Part shown: positions 49,885 through 58,221 of the stretch, in pieces | How positions within the stretch are numbered: the stretch's first letter is position 1 | How the letters are laid out: each line of letters begins with the position of its first letter | Assembly (NCBI RefSeq): GCF_900461105.1 | Contig: NZ_UFWZ01000001.1 | Span: 62,001-126,000 of the forward strand | DNA from: Clostridium putrefaciens | GTDB taxonomy: Bacteria; Bacillota; Clostridia; Clostridiales; Clostridiaceae | Length of the DNA stretch: 64,000 nt | Direction: 5' to 3' | Made by a program: the position numbers and the translations under genes | The notes under the pieces: generated by a model | What the model was told of the DNA's origin: nothing | Database searches by the model: none | The model's input: the letters and a program-made list of their open reading frames with translations, nothing else

Positions 49885-50932
49885 AGATAGTATATAAAAG
49901 GTGAATAATATGAGGTTAATTTTAAAATAACCTAGGACAACTTCCAAACAGACTTAAAAATTCATCCTTATGTCTAATTTTATCAAACATTTCATCATCA
50001 AAATAATCATAGTAATTAATTTCTGAATCTTTAGCTAGTTTTAAGTTTGTATAACAGCTATTATAATCTTCGTTATATAAGTTTATTGCAGCTAAAATGA
50101 TATAGTTATCTCCATTACTAGAATTAAGCTTTATTGCTTTTAATATATTCTCTTCAGCTTTTTTAATATCAGATAATTTAAAAAATACATGTGCATAGTT
50201 TTTATAAGCCGCAGATAAATGTTGATCAATTTCCACAGATTTATTTAAATCTATAAGAGCATTTTCATATTGTTTCAGTCTGATATATATAAACGCTCTA
50301 TTATTATATGCCGTATTATTACTCGGGTCAATCATAATAGTCTTATTAAAATCTTTAAGTGAACTTTCATACCTTTCTAAATTAAGATATAAAAAGGCCC
50401 TACTATTATATTCAAGGATGTTGCTAGGATTAATATCAATAGCCTTATTAAAATCTTTAAGTGCGCTTTCATATTTTTTTAGTTTAAGATATGTTTCACC
50501 CCTAAGAATATACAATACATCTTTATATTCACCGTCAATATCAATAGCTTTATTTAATTCTTTAATAGCTTCTTTATAATCTTTATTTACGAAAAGATAA
50601 TTACTCTTCTTTATAATTTCTCCATAAGAATTTAATTTAATTTTATTTTTTATACGTGGTAAGATTAATTTTATAATTAGTATAGAACACAAGGAAATTA
50701 TGACTAAATAAATCATTATTTAAAGTACCTCCCTAAAAAATAAAATACTTATTTAAATTAATTTTATCTATTTTAAATTTTTTAAAGCATAATAGCATTG
50801 TGAACATATTTAATATAACTATACAGATTGAATATTTCATACTAATAAATGGTTCTTTAGTAATATTTATAAAGATAAAGCTTATTATTATTAGTAATAA
50901 ATGAATGTATATAAGTTTATGCTTTTTTCATT
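49885..50932. repeat. Long repeat R3, copy 1 (TPR gene)
   Basis: 1048 bp that recur at 54802-55849 with only a few changes, and end sharply on both sides. Confidence 0.85.
49922..50716 (-). CDS. Membrane-anchored TPR protein, copy 1
   Basis: 264 residues. One N-terminal hydrophobic helix (residues 1-20) is followed by five to six tetratricopeptide repeats from about residue 35 to 220 (for example 'YKEAIKELNKAIDIDGEYKD', 'YESALKDFNKAIDINPSN', 'YENALIDLNKSVEIDQHLSA'). TPRs are protein-binding scaffolds; the partner is unknown. AGGGAGG precedes the ATG. The copy at 54839 differs at only a few residues, and a fragment is present at 52655. Small conserved plus-strand sequence GGTGAATAATATGAGG abuts the stop in all copies. 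Confidence 0.85.
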   Translation of the reverse strand: MIYLVIISLCSILIIKLILPRIKNKIKLNSYGEIIKKSNYLFVNKDYKEAIKELNKAIDIDGEYKDVLYILRGETYLKLKKYESALKDFNKAIDINPSNILEYNSRAFLYLNLERYESSLKDFNKTIMIDPSNNTAYNNRAFIYIRLKQYENALIDLNKSVEIDQHLSAAYKNYAHVFFKLSDIKKAEENILKAIKLNSSNGDNYIILAAINLYNEDYNSCYTNLKLAKDSEINYYDYFDDEMFDKIRHKDEFLSLFGSCPRLF

Positions 50933-51434
50933 TCGAACATCCAATTATATTTCTAAAAGCTGTTATTAGAATATCTTTTTAATACCTTACTTGACTTATA
51001 CTAATATCCTTAAGTATTTCATTAAAGGTTTTAACTTGAATATCTATTCCTATTGAATTAAAACTACTTTTATCCACAGTTTGCTATAATTACAAAAGTA
51101 TTATTTAGTATAAAGATGCGTATTCCTTCAAGTTTTTACATTCAAAAATTTCGTAGAGGTCTCGCCAATATTTCCCGCAAAATCCTCGCTAAGAAATAAA
51201 GTGGTTAATTATTGCATATACCATTACATATGAGATATAGTAACACTTTGTATGTAATGGTATGACCTAGATATGAGCTATTGCAGAAGTGTACTAAATT
51301 ACGAATTAATAAAATCTTATAGGTGCAGATGCTGCATTAATAGAATTGTCAAAGAATACGCATAGCCATAGTGATGTTACAATTGGTTAACCCTTTAAGA
51401 CATGAGTAATAAAGTTAAAGAATAGTGTTGATTG
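50717..51434. other. Gap with decayed gene pieces
   Basis: 50717-50932 belongs to the TPR repeat. Beyond that, minus-strand pieces read as protein ends without starts: about 50990-51080 ('GIDIQVKTFNEILKD') and 51105-51190 ('YWRDLYEIFECKNLKEYASL', in slightly richer-GC codons, possibly from a transposase). No intact gene seen. Confidence 0.45.
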
Positions 51435-51818
51435 TTAGGAATCTACTCTCCAATCATATTTACCATTAGGTAAGTCTATCTTATGACCATTAATTATAAC
51501 AGTTTCATCGCTATCCCAAGTAATTTCAGAAACATGAATTTTGTATTCCCAATAAATATTTCTTGGCTTCTTATTTTTATTATTTATTATTAATTCACCT
51601 CTTACGGCACAATCTACTGTTGCACTGCCATTAAAAAGATATGTTCTAATAGTATATGTTCCATTTGGAGATGTAGATTGACTCAAATATTCACCCTTAG
51701 GCAAATGACCAATACTATCAATATATGAATTTTTATTTCTAAAAGAAATTATTGTTATAAGAATTGTTATAACAATAGAAATTATTACGACACCAAAAAT
51801 TATTTTATTTTTTTTCAT
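51435..51818 (-). CDS. DUF5412-like membrane-anchored protein
   Basis: 127 residues: basic start, one TM helix (residues 5-24), then a small domain with 'TSPNGTYTIRTYLFNGSATV', AVRGELIINNK and DETVIINGHKIDLP. The wording and order match what I recall of the DUF5412 family (Bacillus and relatives), function unknown. AGGAGG stands before ATG 51818; the frame also opens at a TTG two codons earlier. A 5' fragment of a second copy is at 55849-55945. Confidence 0.75.
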   Translation of the reverse strand: MKKNKIIFGVVIISIVITILITIISFRNKNSYIDSIGHLPKGEYLSQSTSPNGTYTIRTYLFNGSATVDCAVRGELIINNKNKKPRNIYWEYKIHVSEITWDSDETVIINGHKIDLPNGKYDWRVDS

Positions 51819-51835
51819 AAACAAACCTCCTAATA

Positions 51836-52039
51836 TTAATCAAGTATTCCAACTCCATAATCATTTGGATCGGTATTCATAGGAAAGATATAAGTACTTT
51901 TAATTGAAATTATAAAGAAGTATATTATATAAGGAATAAAAGTTAAGGGTATATTTATCCATTTGCCTTCTAAAGATAAGTGAATTAGACTTGTATACAG
52001 TACTATTAAGAAAATAATCCCTACACTTAATAATATTTT
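51836..52039 (-). pseudogene. C-terminal part of a membrane protein ('PNDYG' family)
   Basis: An open frame of about 67 codons without a start: two hydrophobic helices (IIFLIVLY, 'FIPYIIYFFIISI') and the end 'FPMNTDPNDYGVGILD'. The same C-terminal motif is found in remnants near 5670, 53060 and 56950. It lies just upstream of the DUF5412-like gene. No complete member is in the window. Confidence 0.55.
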
Positions 52040-52654
52040 TTAGTAAATAGCCAATCATGATTTATTAATAACCGTAGATATACTTCTCAATAATAGCAAA
52101 AACAATACTTAATAACTAAGTTATAATAATTTGTTTTAGAATCCTTAATCGCTTATTATTAATGTTATTCATCTCCTTTAACTTATTTCAACAAACATGT
52201 ATTACCACAATTTAAATTGTTTACCAATAGGTAATTATTAAAAAGCAATGGGATAATGTTTTAAATATATAACAGCACCTCTTTTGGTGAGGATATAAGG
52301 TTTCATTTTTAATCCAATAAAAGAAATGAATTGTGGTTATGATGAACTCATTAGCGCCTTTAAAGGTTAACATTAGTATTTCAAGAGATTATCTGAAAGT
52401 TTTATTTTGAGATAGTCTCTTTTTTAGTATTAGAAGCAGGGGCGTAAACTTTTGGTTTACATCTTTCTTTATTTAAATATGTGGAAACTATACTTGATAT
52501 TAATATGCTAATGCATTGACAAAAGATTATAAATAACAAAAGAATCACGACACCATGGTCATTTGAAACCATAAGATTCGAAATCTAACTTTTTATGTAG
52601 AAATATTAAGATAGTATATAAAAGGTGAATAATATGAGGTTAATTTTAAAATAA
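52040..52654. other. Patchwork of repeat pieces
   Basis: No intact gene. Pieces match other places: about 52140-52250 with 49015-49140; 52309-52424 with the 3' flank and terminator of family A; 52425-52654 with 49686-49921. It looks like the scar of a deleted family A copy. Confidence 0.6.
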
Positions 52655-52878
52655 CCTAGGACAACTTCCAAACAGACTTAAAAATTCATCCTTATGTCTA
52701 ATTTTATCAAATATTTTATTATTAAAATAATCATAATAATTAATTCCTGAATCTTTAGCTAGTTTTAAGTTTGTGTAACAGCTATTATAATCTTCGTTAT
52801 ATAAATTTATTGCAGCTAAAATAATATAGTTATCTCCATTACTAGAATCAAGATTTATTGCTTTTAATATATTCTTTT
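52655..52878 (-). pseudogene. TPR protein gene, 3' fragment
   Basis: The last about 74 codons of the TPR gene remain, ending FGSCPRLF-stop region as in the full copies, with several changes. The homology ends abruptly at about 52878. No start or TM helix remains. Confidence 0.75.
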
Positions 52879-53339
52879 ATGGAAATACAACCAATGATAA
52901 AAAGTAATAAAAGTATAATTTACTTTAAGGTGAAAGTTATGTAAGATGGCCACAAGGTTTAAGTAATAATTATTCTAGAATATTCTACATCTTTCTTTGT
53001 TTAAATATGTGCCAACTATACTTGATATTAATACGCTCATGCATTGACAAAAAAAAGGATTCCAACTCCATAATCATTTGGATCAAGCTGCATAGGAAAA
53101 AGATAAGGACCCCTAATAAATATATATTACCACAACGTAAACATTTTATAAATGATTGTTGTTAAATAACACGAAGACAGCGTTTTTAATATAACACTTT
53201 CAAAAGATTATCTGAAAACTTTATTTTAAGATAGTCTCTTTTTTAGTATTAGAAGTAAGGAGACATCTACTCATTTCCTTTATGTAAAGTTAATGTTAAA
53301 ATAAGGAGAATACTAATTTTAAGGAGTGAAGATTTTAAT
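52879..53339. other. Patchwork upstream of lipoprotein gene
   Basis: About 52990-53050 matches 5592-5665 and 49741-49810. 53056-53115 is another 'DPNDYGV' remnant on the minus strand. 53203-53243 is the repeated terminator. 53317 on is the lipoprotein leader, also present at 9539. No intact gene. Confidence 0.55.
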
Positions 53340-54170
53340 ATGTTTAAAAAGAAAAACAATATAATACTAATATTATTAAGTGTAATAATAACTACCTTTT
53401 TTTTAGGATGTACAAAAGCTTCTGAAACTGAGCCCTCAAACTTTCCGTTAACGAAGGAAGTGGGTAATTATATAATTGATATAGAGTATACTAAATATTT
53501 CGGGAATTATTTACTAACAAAATATTATATAACAACAAAGGATAGTTCAAATATAGAGGACGGAAATGTCTTCCTATCAGCAGCAACTCAAAATGATAAT
53601 GTTGTTGAATTAAGTTTTGGCCCGCAAGAAATATCATCAAAAAAAATAGCTAATGATAAATTAGAAGTTGTTCAAAAATATATTATTGCAGGAAGGAAGG
53701 GAAAAAGTGATCAAATAAAAATAGAATATTTATTAACTGGAGATATAAAGTTTAAATTATCAAGTCCGTTAAATAAAAGTACGAATGGATATGAATATAT
53801 CCATAAGAAGGTTTCATTGGATGGCTTAGATTTTACAATTGAAAGTTTAGGTAATTTTGAATTTGGTTCTTTAATTGATTTTTATATTGAGGATACAAAA
53901 AATTCAGATACCTATGATATTAGAGAAAGATATAATTTAAAGCTAATATCAGGAAACTATATTAATGCATACGAACTTAAAGCTTTAATAGCTTTTCCAC
54001 CTAAAGAACTAGGCGAACTAGAATATTATGATTATAATAAGGATTCGAAATATGTTCAATTCTATGCTGGAAATCTATTATATAATCCTGAAGATGTTGA
54101 TATAAATAATATGCAAATATATTTAGTTGACAAAGAAACTCAAAATGAAACTTTGATATATTCAAAATAA
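53340..54170 (+). CDS. Lipoprotein of unknown function
   Basis: 276 residues. The signal peptide ends in the lipobox FLGC (Cys about residue 24), so Lgt would lipidate it and it would sit on the outer face of the membrane. The mature part is beta-rich, with two similar halves (one around residues 40-140, one from 155 on), possibly two Ig-like or DUF4179-like domains; no firm family. AAGGAGTGA precedes the ATG. A 5' remnant of a second copy lies at 9571. Family A follows 73 nt downstream on the same strand. Confidence 0.78.
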   Translation: MFKKKNNIILILLSVIITTFFLGCTKASETEPSNFPLTKEVGNYIIDIEYTKYFGNYLLTKYYITTKDSSNIEDGNVFLSAATQNDNVVELSFGPQEISSKKIANDKLEVVQKYIIAGRKGKSDQIKIEYLLTGDIKFKLSSPLNKSTNGYEYIHKKVSLDGLDFTIESLGNFEFGSLIDFYIEDTKNSDTYDIRERYNLKLISGNYINAYELKALIAFPPKELGELEYYDYNKDSKYVQFYAGNLLYNPEDVDINNMQIYLVDKETQNETLIYSK

Positions 54171-54202
54171 ATTTTAAAATTGCAATGTAAAACAAAAAAT
54201 AT

Positions 54203-54740
54203 GATATGTATTTAGCATTTCACAATAAGCCTGGGGGTATATAATGAAGAAAAAGAGAACTATAATTAGGATATTACTTATGACCATGATAATTTCTTTA
54301 AATATTTATAATGCGTCCTTTAAAAGGATTAGGTTTAGTGATAAGTATTTCAAAGATGATGATTATAAGATAATAGTTGGAGGTACAAGTGCAAGTGGGA
54401 TAAAAGTAGAAGATAGAGATGAAAAAGAAAAAGTAATAAAACACATGAATTCTACTAAATACTTTTATGGATTTAATCTCAAACCTGGAGGTGATAGCCC
54501 CGATGGATGCATAGTGATACTAGATAAGCATGGGAAAATGGTTGAGGATCTTACCTTCTTTGGGGAAGAGTTGATGCATTGTAGAGCAGATGGGAACTAT
54601 TGTCGAACTTATTGGACTAGCATGGATCAGCGTGATAAGCTTAAAAGGTTATATAATGATTTTGAAAAGCGTAGTAAATGAAAAATTAGCAGGGTTATTT
54701 TTAATCCAATAAAAGAAATAAAATGTGGTTATGATAAACT
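54203..54740. repeat. Repeat R2 (family A gene with flanks)
   Basis: Matches 6914-7446 in the flanks and first half of the gene, and 49251-49640 in the second half. The middle of the gene is where the 6955 copy departs. Confidence 0.7.
54244..54681 (+). CDS. Exported small protein, accessory family A (145 aa), copy 2
   Basis: Same signal-anchor and 'IIVGGTSASGIKVEDRDEK' region as the gene at 6955. From about residue 86 on it has 'DGCIVILDKHGKMVEDL' and MHCRADGNYCRTYW, unlike that copy but nearly identical to the truncated copy at 49251. Two Cys in the variable part may form a disulphide outside the cell. GGGGG lies before the ATG. Function unknown. Confidence 0.75.
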   Translation: MKKKRTIIRILLMTMIISLNIYNASFKRIRFSDKYFKDDDYKIIVGGTSASGIKVEDRDEKEKVIKHMNSTKYFYGFNLKPGGDSPDGCIVILDKHGKMVEDLTFFGEELMHCRADGNYCRTYWTSMDQRDKLKRLYNDFEKRSK

Positions 54741-54801
54741 CATTAGTTGTATTGAAGGTTAACATTAGTATTTCAAGAGATTATCTGAAAGTTTTATTTT
54801 G

Positions 54802-55849
54802 AGATAGTATATAAAAGGTGAATAATATGAGGTTAATTTTAAAATAACCTAGGACAACTTCCAAACAGACTTAAAAATTCATCATTATGCCTAATTTTAT
54901 CAAATATGTCATCATCAAAATAATCATAGTAATTAATCCCTGTATCTTTAGCTAGTTTTAAGTTTGTATAACAGCTATTATAATCTTCGTTATATAAGTT
55001 TATTGCAGCTAAAATGATATAGTTATCTCCATTACTAGAATTAAGCTTTATTGCTTTTAATATATTCTCTTCAGCTTTTTTAATATCAGATAATTTAAAA
55101 AATACATGTGCATAGTTTTTATAAGCCGCAGATAAATGTTGATCAATTTCCACAGATTTATTTAAATCTATAAGAGCATTTTCATATTGTTTCAGTCTGA
55201 TATATATAAACGCTCTATTATTATATGCCGTATTATTACTCGGGTCAATCATAATAGTCTTATTAAAATCTTTAAGTGAACTTTCATACCTTTCTAAATT
55301 AAGATATAAAAAGGCCCTACTATTATATGCAAGGATGTTGCTAGGATTAATATCAATAGCCTTATTAAAATCTTTAAGTGCGCTTTCATATTTTTTTAGT
55401 TTAAGATATGTTTCACCCCTAAGAATATACAATACATCTTTATATTCACCGTCAATATCAATAGCTTTATTTAATTCTTTAATAGCTTCTTTATAATCTT
55501 TATTTACGAAAAGATAATTACTCTTCTTTATAATTTCTCCATAAGAATTTAATTTAATTTTATTTTTTATACGTGGTAAGATTAATTTTATAATTAGTAT
55601 AGAACACAAGGAAATTATGACTAAATAAATCATTATTTAAAGTACCTCCCTAAAAAATAAAATACTTATTTAAATTAATTTTATCTATTTTAAATTTTTT
55701 AAAGCATAATAGCATTGTGAACATATTTAATATAAGTATACAGATTGAATATTTCATACTAATAAATGGTTCTTTAGTAATATTTATAAAGATAAAGCTT
55801 ATTATTATTAGTAATAAATGAATGTATATAAGTTTATGCTTTTTTCATT
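54802..55849. repeat. Long repeat R3, copy 2 (TPR gene)
   Basis: Same 1048 bp as 49885-50932, joined on the right directly to a DUF5412 gene fragment. Confidence 0.85.
54839..55633 (-). CDS. Membrane-anchored TPR protein, copy 2
   Basis: 264 residues, with about seven differences from the copy at 49922 (for example Ala for Glu after 'INPSNIL', and TGINYYDYFDDDIFD near the end). One TM helix followed by five to six TPRs. The near identity shows a recent duplication or gene conversion. Function unknown. Confidence 0.85.
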   Translation of the reverse strand: MIYLVIISLCSILIIKLILPRIKNKIKLNSYGEIIKKSNYLFVNKDYKEAIKELNKAIDIDGEYKDVLYILRGETYLKLKKYESALKDFNKAIDINPSNILAYNSRAFLYLNLERYESSLKDFNKTIMIDPSNNTAYNNRAFIYIRLKQYENALIDLNKSVEIDQHLSAAYKNYAHVFFKLSDIKKAEENILKAIKLNSSNGDNYIILAAINLYNEDYNSCYTNLKLAKDTGINYYDYFDDDIFDKIRHNDEFLSLFGSCPRLF

Positions 55850-55945
55850 ATATGAATTTTTATTTCTAAAAGAAATTATTGTTATAAGAATTGTTATAAC
55901 AATAGAAATTATTACGACACCAAAGATTGTTTTGTTTTTTTTCAT
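55849..55945 (-). pseudogene. DUF5412-like gene, 5' fragment
   Basis: From ATG 55945, MKKNKTIFGVVIISI and the TM helix up to SFRNKNSY match the start of the gene at 51435. Then the sequence switches to the TPR-gene upstream region. The soluble domain is lost. Confidence 0.75.
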
Positions 55946-55970
55946 AAACAAACCTCCCAATATTAATCGA

Positions 55971-55984
55971 TAGTGTTAACACTA
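55971..55984 (-). promoter_or_regulatory. TAGTGTTAACACTA palindrome, copy 4
   Basis: Perfect palindrome 26 nt upstream of the ATG of the DUF5412 fragment, with the same CCTTTGTTTTA flank as copies 2 and 3. Confidence 0.5.
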
Positions 55985-56058
55985 CCTTTGTTTTATTTAT
56001 TTCAATCCTTGCTATTGCAAGGGTTTGTGCTATTTTAAACGTAAAAAAGCAATGACCC

Positions 56059-56244
56059 CCTCTTTTTAGTAAAAACAAAGTTGGCTTCAACACCGAACTC
56101 TTCATTTGTGCTTCTTTTGGAGATATTCTGAGCAAAAAGAAAGATCTAGAAGAATACAAGAACGATAAGCACAAATTCAAGCTCCATTACAAGAACTTAT
56201 TCAGATGCGTAGCAATCCATTTAATCTTAATTAACTATATTTAA
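56059..56244 (+). pseudogene. Transposase C-terminal remnant
   Basis: An open frame without a start reads SKKKDLEEYKNDKHKFKLHY and on to a stop at 56242-56244. Codons are richer in G and C than the neighbours. The Lys/Tyr-rich ending looks like the C-terminus of an IS-type DDE transposase. Only about 60 codons remain. Confidence 0.5.
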
Positions 56245-56254
56245 TTAAGATTAA
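56219..56254. terminator. 15-bp perfect inverted repeat
   Basis: TTTAATCTTAATTAA, loop CTATA plus T, then TTAATTAAGATTAAA. It ends the DUF4352-like gene on the minus strand and overlaps its stop codon. Confidence 0.5.
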
Positions 56255-56822
56255 AGTGTGATGAGCCATAAACAAATACTAACTCATCTAATTTACTAGT
56301 CTCGGGAACTTCAAATAAGACATAAGTATATTTTATTATTCCAGGTTTTTGATCCCTAAAGCCGGTAAAGTTTTTATCATTTTCTTCTTTAAGTATTTTC
56401 AATACAAGTTTATATCCAATGTCAAATGAGTACCTTTCATTAATAGTTGAGGTATCTTTTAAAACAAAGTCGTAACGATATAGTTCAATAGTCGAATTTG
56501 AAGAGTTTCTAACTTTGAGCTTAATTAGTATGAACTTATTACCGGGAGCTGGAGTAAATGTATTATTTTCAACGTTTATCTCCACCTTTTCCGAAGCTTC
56601 AATTACTTTAAAGTCAAAATGACGTGATGTAGCAACTTCACCAAAAGGCACTATAATAATTTTGCTATTTGGTTCAAGTGAGCTATTGCTATACTTAGGA
56701 TTTGGTTTTTCAAGGTACATATCGTTAATCTTATTAGTAATGTTACTAGATCCCAGCTTTATAGCTATACCGAACATTATTACAAAAGCTAACGTAATTG
56801 TTATTGTCTTTTTTATTTCCAT
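56241..56822 (-). CDS. DUF4352-like membrane-anchored protein
   Basis: 193 residues: one TM helix (about residues 5-22), then an Ig-like beta domain with 'TFTPAPGNKFILIKLKVRNS' and 'LYRYDFVLKD', the typical DUF4352 pattern of an extracytoplasmic immunoglobulin fold. Function unknown; such domains occur in lipoproteins and in immunity-type proteins. AGGGG precedes ATG 56822; a GTG two codons earlier is also open. It is fused at its 5' side to a remnant of the 214-residue family. Confidence 0.75.
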   Translation of the reverse strand: MEIKKTITITLAFVIMFGIAIKLGSSNITNKINDMYLEKPNPKYSNSSLEPNSKIIIVPFGEVATSRHFDFKVIEASEKVEINVENNTFTPAPGNKFILIKLKVRNSSNSTIELYRYDFVLKDTSTINERYSFDIGYKLVLKILKEENDKNFTGFRDQKPGIIKYTYVLFEVPETSKLDELVFVYGSSHFNLN

Positions 56823-56837
56823 GTCCACACCCCTAAT

Positions 56838-56890
56838 ACTACTAAAAGATAAATTAATGCTGTGAAGGTTTTTCTAAACAATAAAAACAT
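56838..56890 (-). pseudogene. 5' remnant of the 214-aa membrane protein family
   Basis: MFLLFRKTFTALIYLLV matches the start of the gene at 5921-6565, including the leader. Homology stops after the TM helix, where the DUF4352-like gene begins. Confidence 0.65.
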
Positions 56891-57511
56891 CCCCTTTACT
56901 TTACTTGGGTAAACATTTGGTTTACATCTTCATTTATTAAGCAATAATCCCTCCTCCATAATCATTTGGATCAAGCCGCATAGGAAAAAGATAAGGACTC
57001 TTAATAAACATATATTACCACAACGTAAACATTTTATAAATGATTTTTGTTAAATAGGAACCATTTGAAATACCTATCATAATATAAGAGTATATATATA
57101 AATTATCTTAACTTTAATAAATCATGTTCTAGAATTATTTGTATTCAAAGATGATAAAAATAAAAAAATATAGCCATGTTTCATATTTAATTATTTAATT
57201 ATTTAATGGTACCATGATTTTAATGGAAGATTAATTCAAAGGGCAAGTTATTAAATGAAAGATAAAAGTTTTTAAATAGATGCATTAAAGTGTTCAGAGG
57301 AAATAAGCATGTCTAAGACATATTTATTTCCTCTATTTTTATATTCATATTTATAGGTATAGTTATAGTTAAGAATTAATACATGATCTAAATCTATTTA
57401 ACTACAAGAAGCTATTTTTGGTTATCATTAAATAGATGTTTTCTATATACATATAAACTTTTAATATGGGTAAAATAGAAATATTCACATTACTTTTATA
57501 GAGGTGTTGTT
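56891..57511. other. Gap after accessory block
   Basis: About 56950-57040 is a further 'DPNDYG' family remnant (minus strand) plus repeat sequence also near 53100. A good hairpin (57296-57340, AGAGGAAATAAG with TTTATTTCCTCT, then ATTTTT) stands without an obvious gene before it, perhaps the terminator of a lost gene or of a small RNA. Otherwise nothing. Confidence 0.5.
57296..57340 (+). terminator. Orphan terminator hairpin
   Basis: Stem AGAGGAAATAA / TTATTTCCTCT with inner ATGTCT/AGACAT, then a T-rich tail; no plus-strand gene upstream. Confidence 0.6.
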
Positions 57512-57700
57512 ATGAGAAAAGATGAACTTAAAAGTGTTATCGGTGAAAATTGCCCAGGTTATGAACCAACATATGGATTATCTCTTATGAGCATGGGAGG
57601 ACACCTTTCTCCTAGCTGCGATAATTGTTCTAACTTTGTTAGAGGTAAGTGCTTTAAAGACTTATATGATCCTATAAAAAATATGATTAACAATAATTAA
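57512..57700 (+). CDS. Small Cys-containing protein (62 aa), paralogue 1
   Basis: 62 residues with NCPGYEPTYG near residue 13 and CDNCSNFVRGKCF near residue 36. The four Cys (C, then CxxC, then C) suggest a metal site. GAGGTG precedes the ATG. A paralogue of the next gene. Function unknown. Confidence 0.75.
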   Translation: MRKDELKSVIGENCPGYEPTYGLSLMSMGGHLSPSCDNCSNFVRGKCFKDLYDPIKNMINNN

Positions 57701-57806
57701 GCCTATGGAGTTGAAAAGATAACAAGTTAAAGATTTAAATTTACTATTAAATTTATTGGTTACTTTTTGAAGAGGCTTAAGTCTTAAAGAAGAAAGGAGA
57801 CTATTA

Positions 57807-57995
57807 ATGGGTAATATGATGCAAATGATGCATGTAGCAAATTGTTGTCCTGGATACGAAGCTACAATAAATAATATAGAATCTAATATGGGATTAGAAA
57901 ATAGCAAGAGCTGCTCTAATTGCAATCACTGGCAAGATAAAAGGTGTAATATTAATCTGTTTGATTCTGTTTTAATATCATTAGATCAAACGTAA
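57807..57995 (+). CDS. Small Cys-containing protein (62 aa), paralogue 2
   Basis: 62 residues. CCPGYEATINN and SCSNCNHWQDKRCN align with the same pieces in the upstream gene, keeping the Cys spacing. Met-rich start (MGNMMQMMH). AAAGGAG precedes the ATG. The pair probably arose by tandem duplication. Confidence 0.78.
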   Translation: MGNMMQMMHVANCCPGYEATINNIESNMGLENSKSCSNCNHWQDKRCNINLFDSVLISLDQT

Positions 57996-58011
57996 CTTAA
58001 CATTTAATAAG

Positions 58012-58049
58012 ATGGATTATAATTTTAAAACTTTAAAATTATAATCCAT
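58012..58049 (+). terminator. Terminator-like palindrome after Cys genes
   Basis: ATGGATTATAATTTTAAA and its perfect complement form an 18-bp stem with a 2-nt loop. No long T-run. Confidence 0.6.
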
Positions 58050-58221
58050 TATTTATAAAAGGTGAATTATTTCAAAACAAATTAATGTTATTAGGTATTA
58101 TAAGAACTGGGGATGAATATTTATACATAAATAGGTTGATTTTTTTATAATTATGCATTATCATTTGTTAGTAAATTAATAAGTATCAAATGTAAATATC
58201 AATTATAAAAGGAGAGAGATA

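Noticed and set aside
49851-49930. Micro-ORF ATG AGG TTA ATT TTA AAA TAA repeated beside the TPR genes
   Set aside because: It lies over the end of the TPR gene on the other strand and is conserved only because the whole segment is duplicated; six codons give no support for a peptide.
50800-51300. A complete integrase or transposase gene
   Set aside because: Only short C-terminal-like reading frames without starts or catalytic motifs are present.
55866-56180. 104-residue minus-strand open frame
   Set aside because: It runs through a DUF5412 fragment in a wrong frame, a palindrome and an antisense transposase remnant; a mosaic of unrelated DNA, not a gene.
47900-57060. CRISPR array
   Set aside because: Repeats are long, gene-containing and irregularly spaced; no short regular repeats with unique spacers anywhere in the window.
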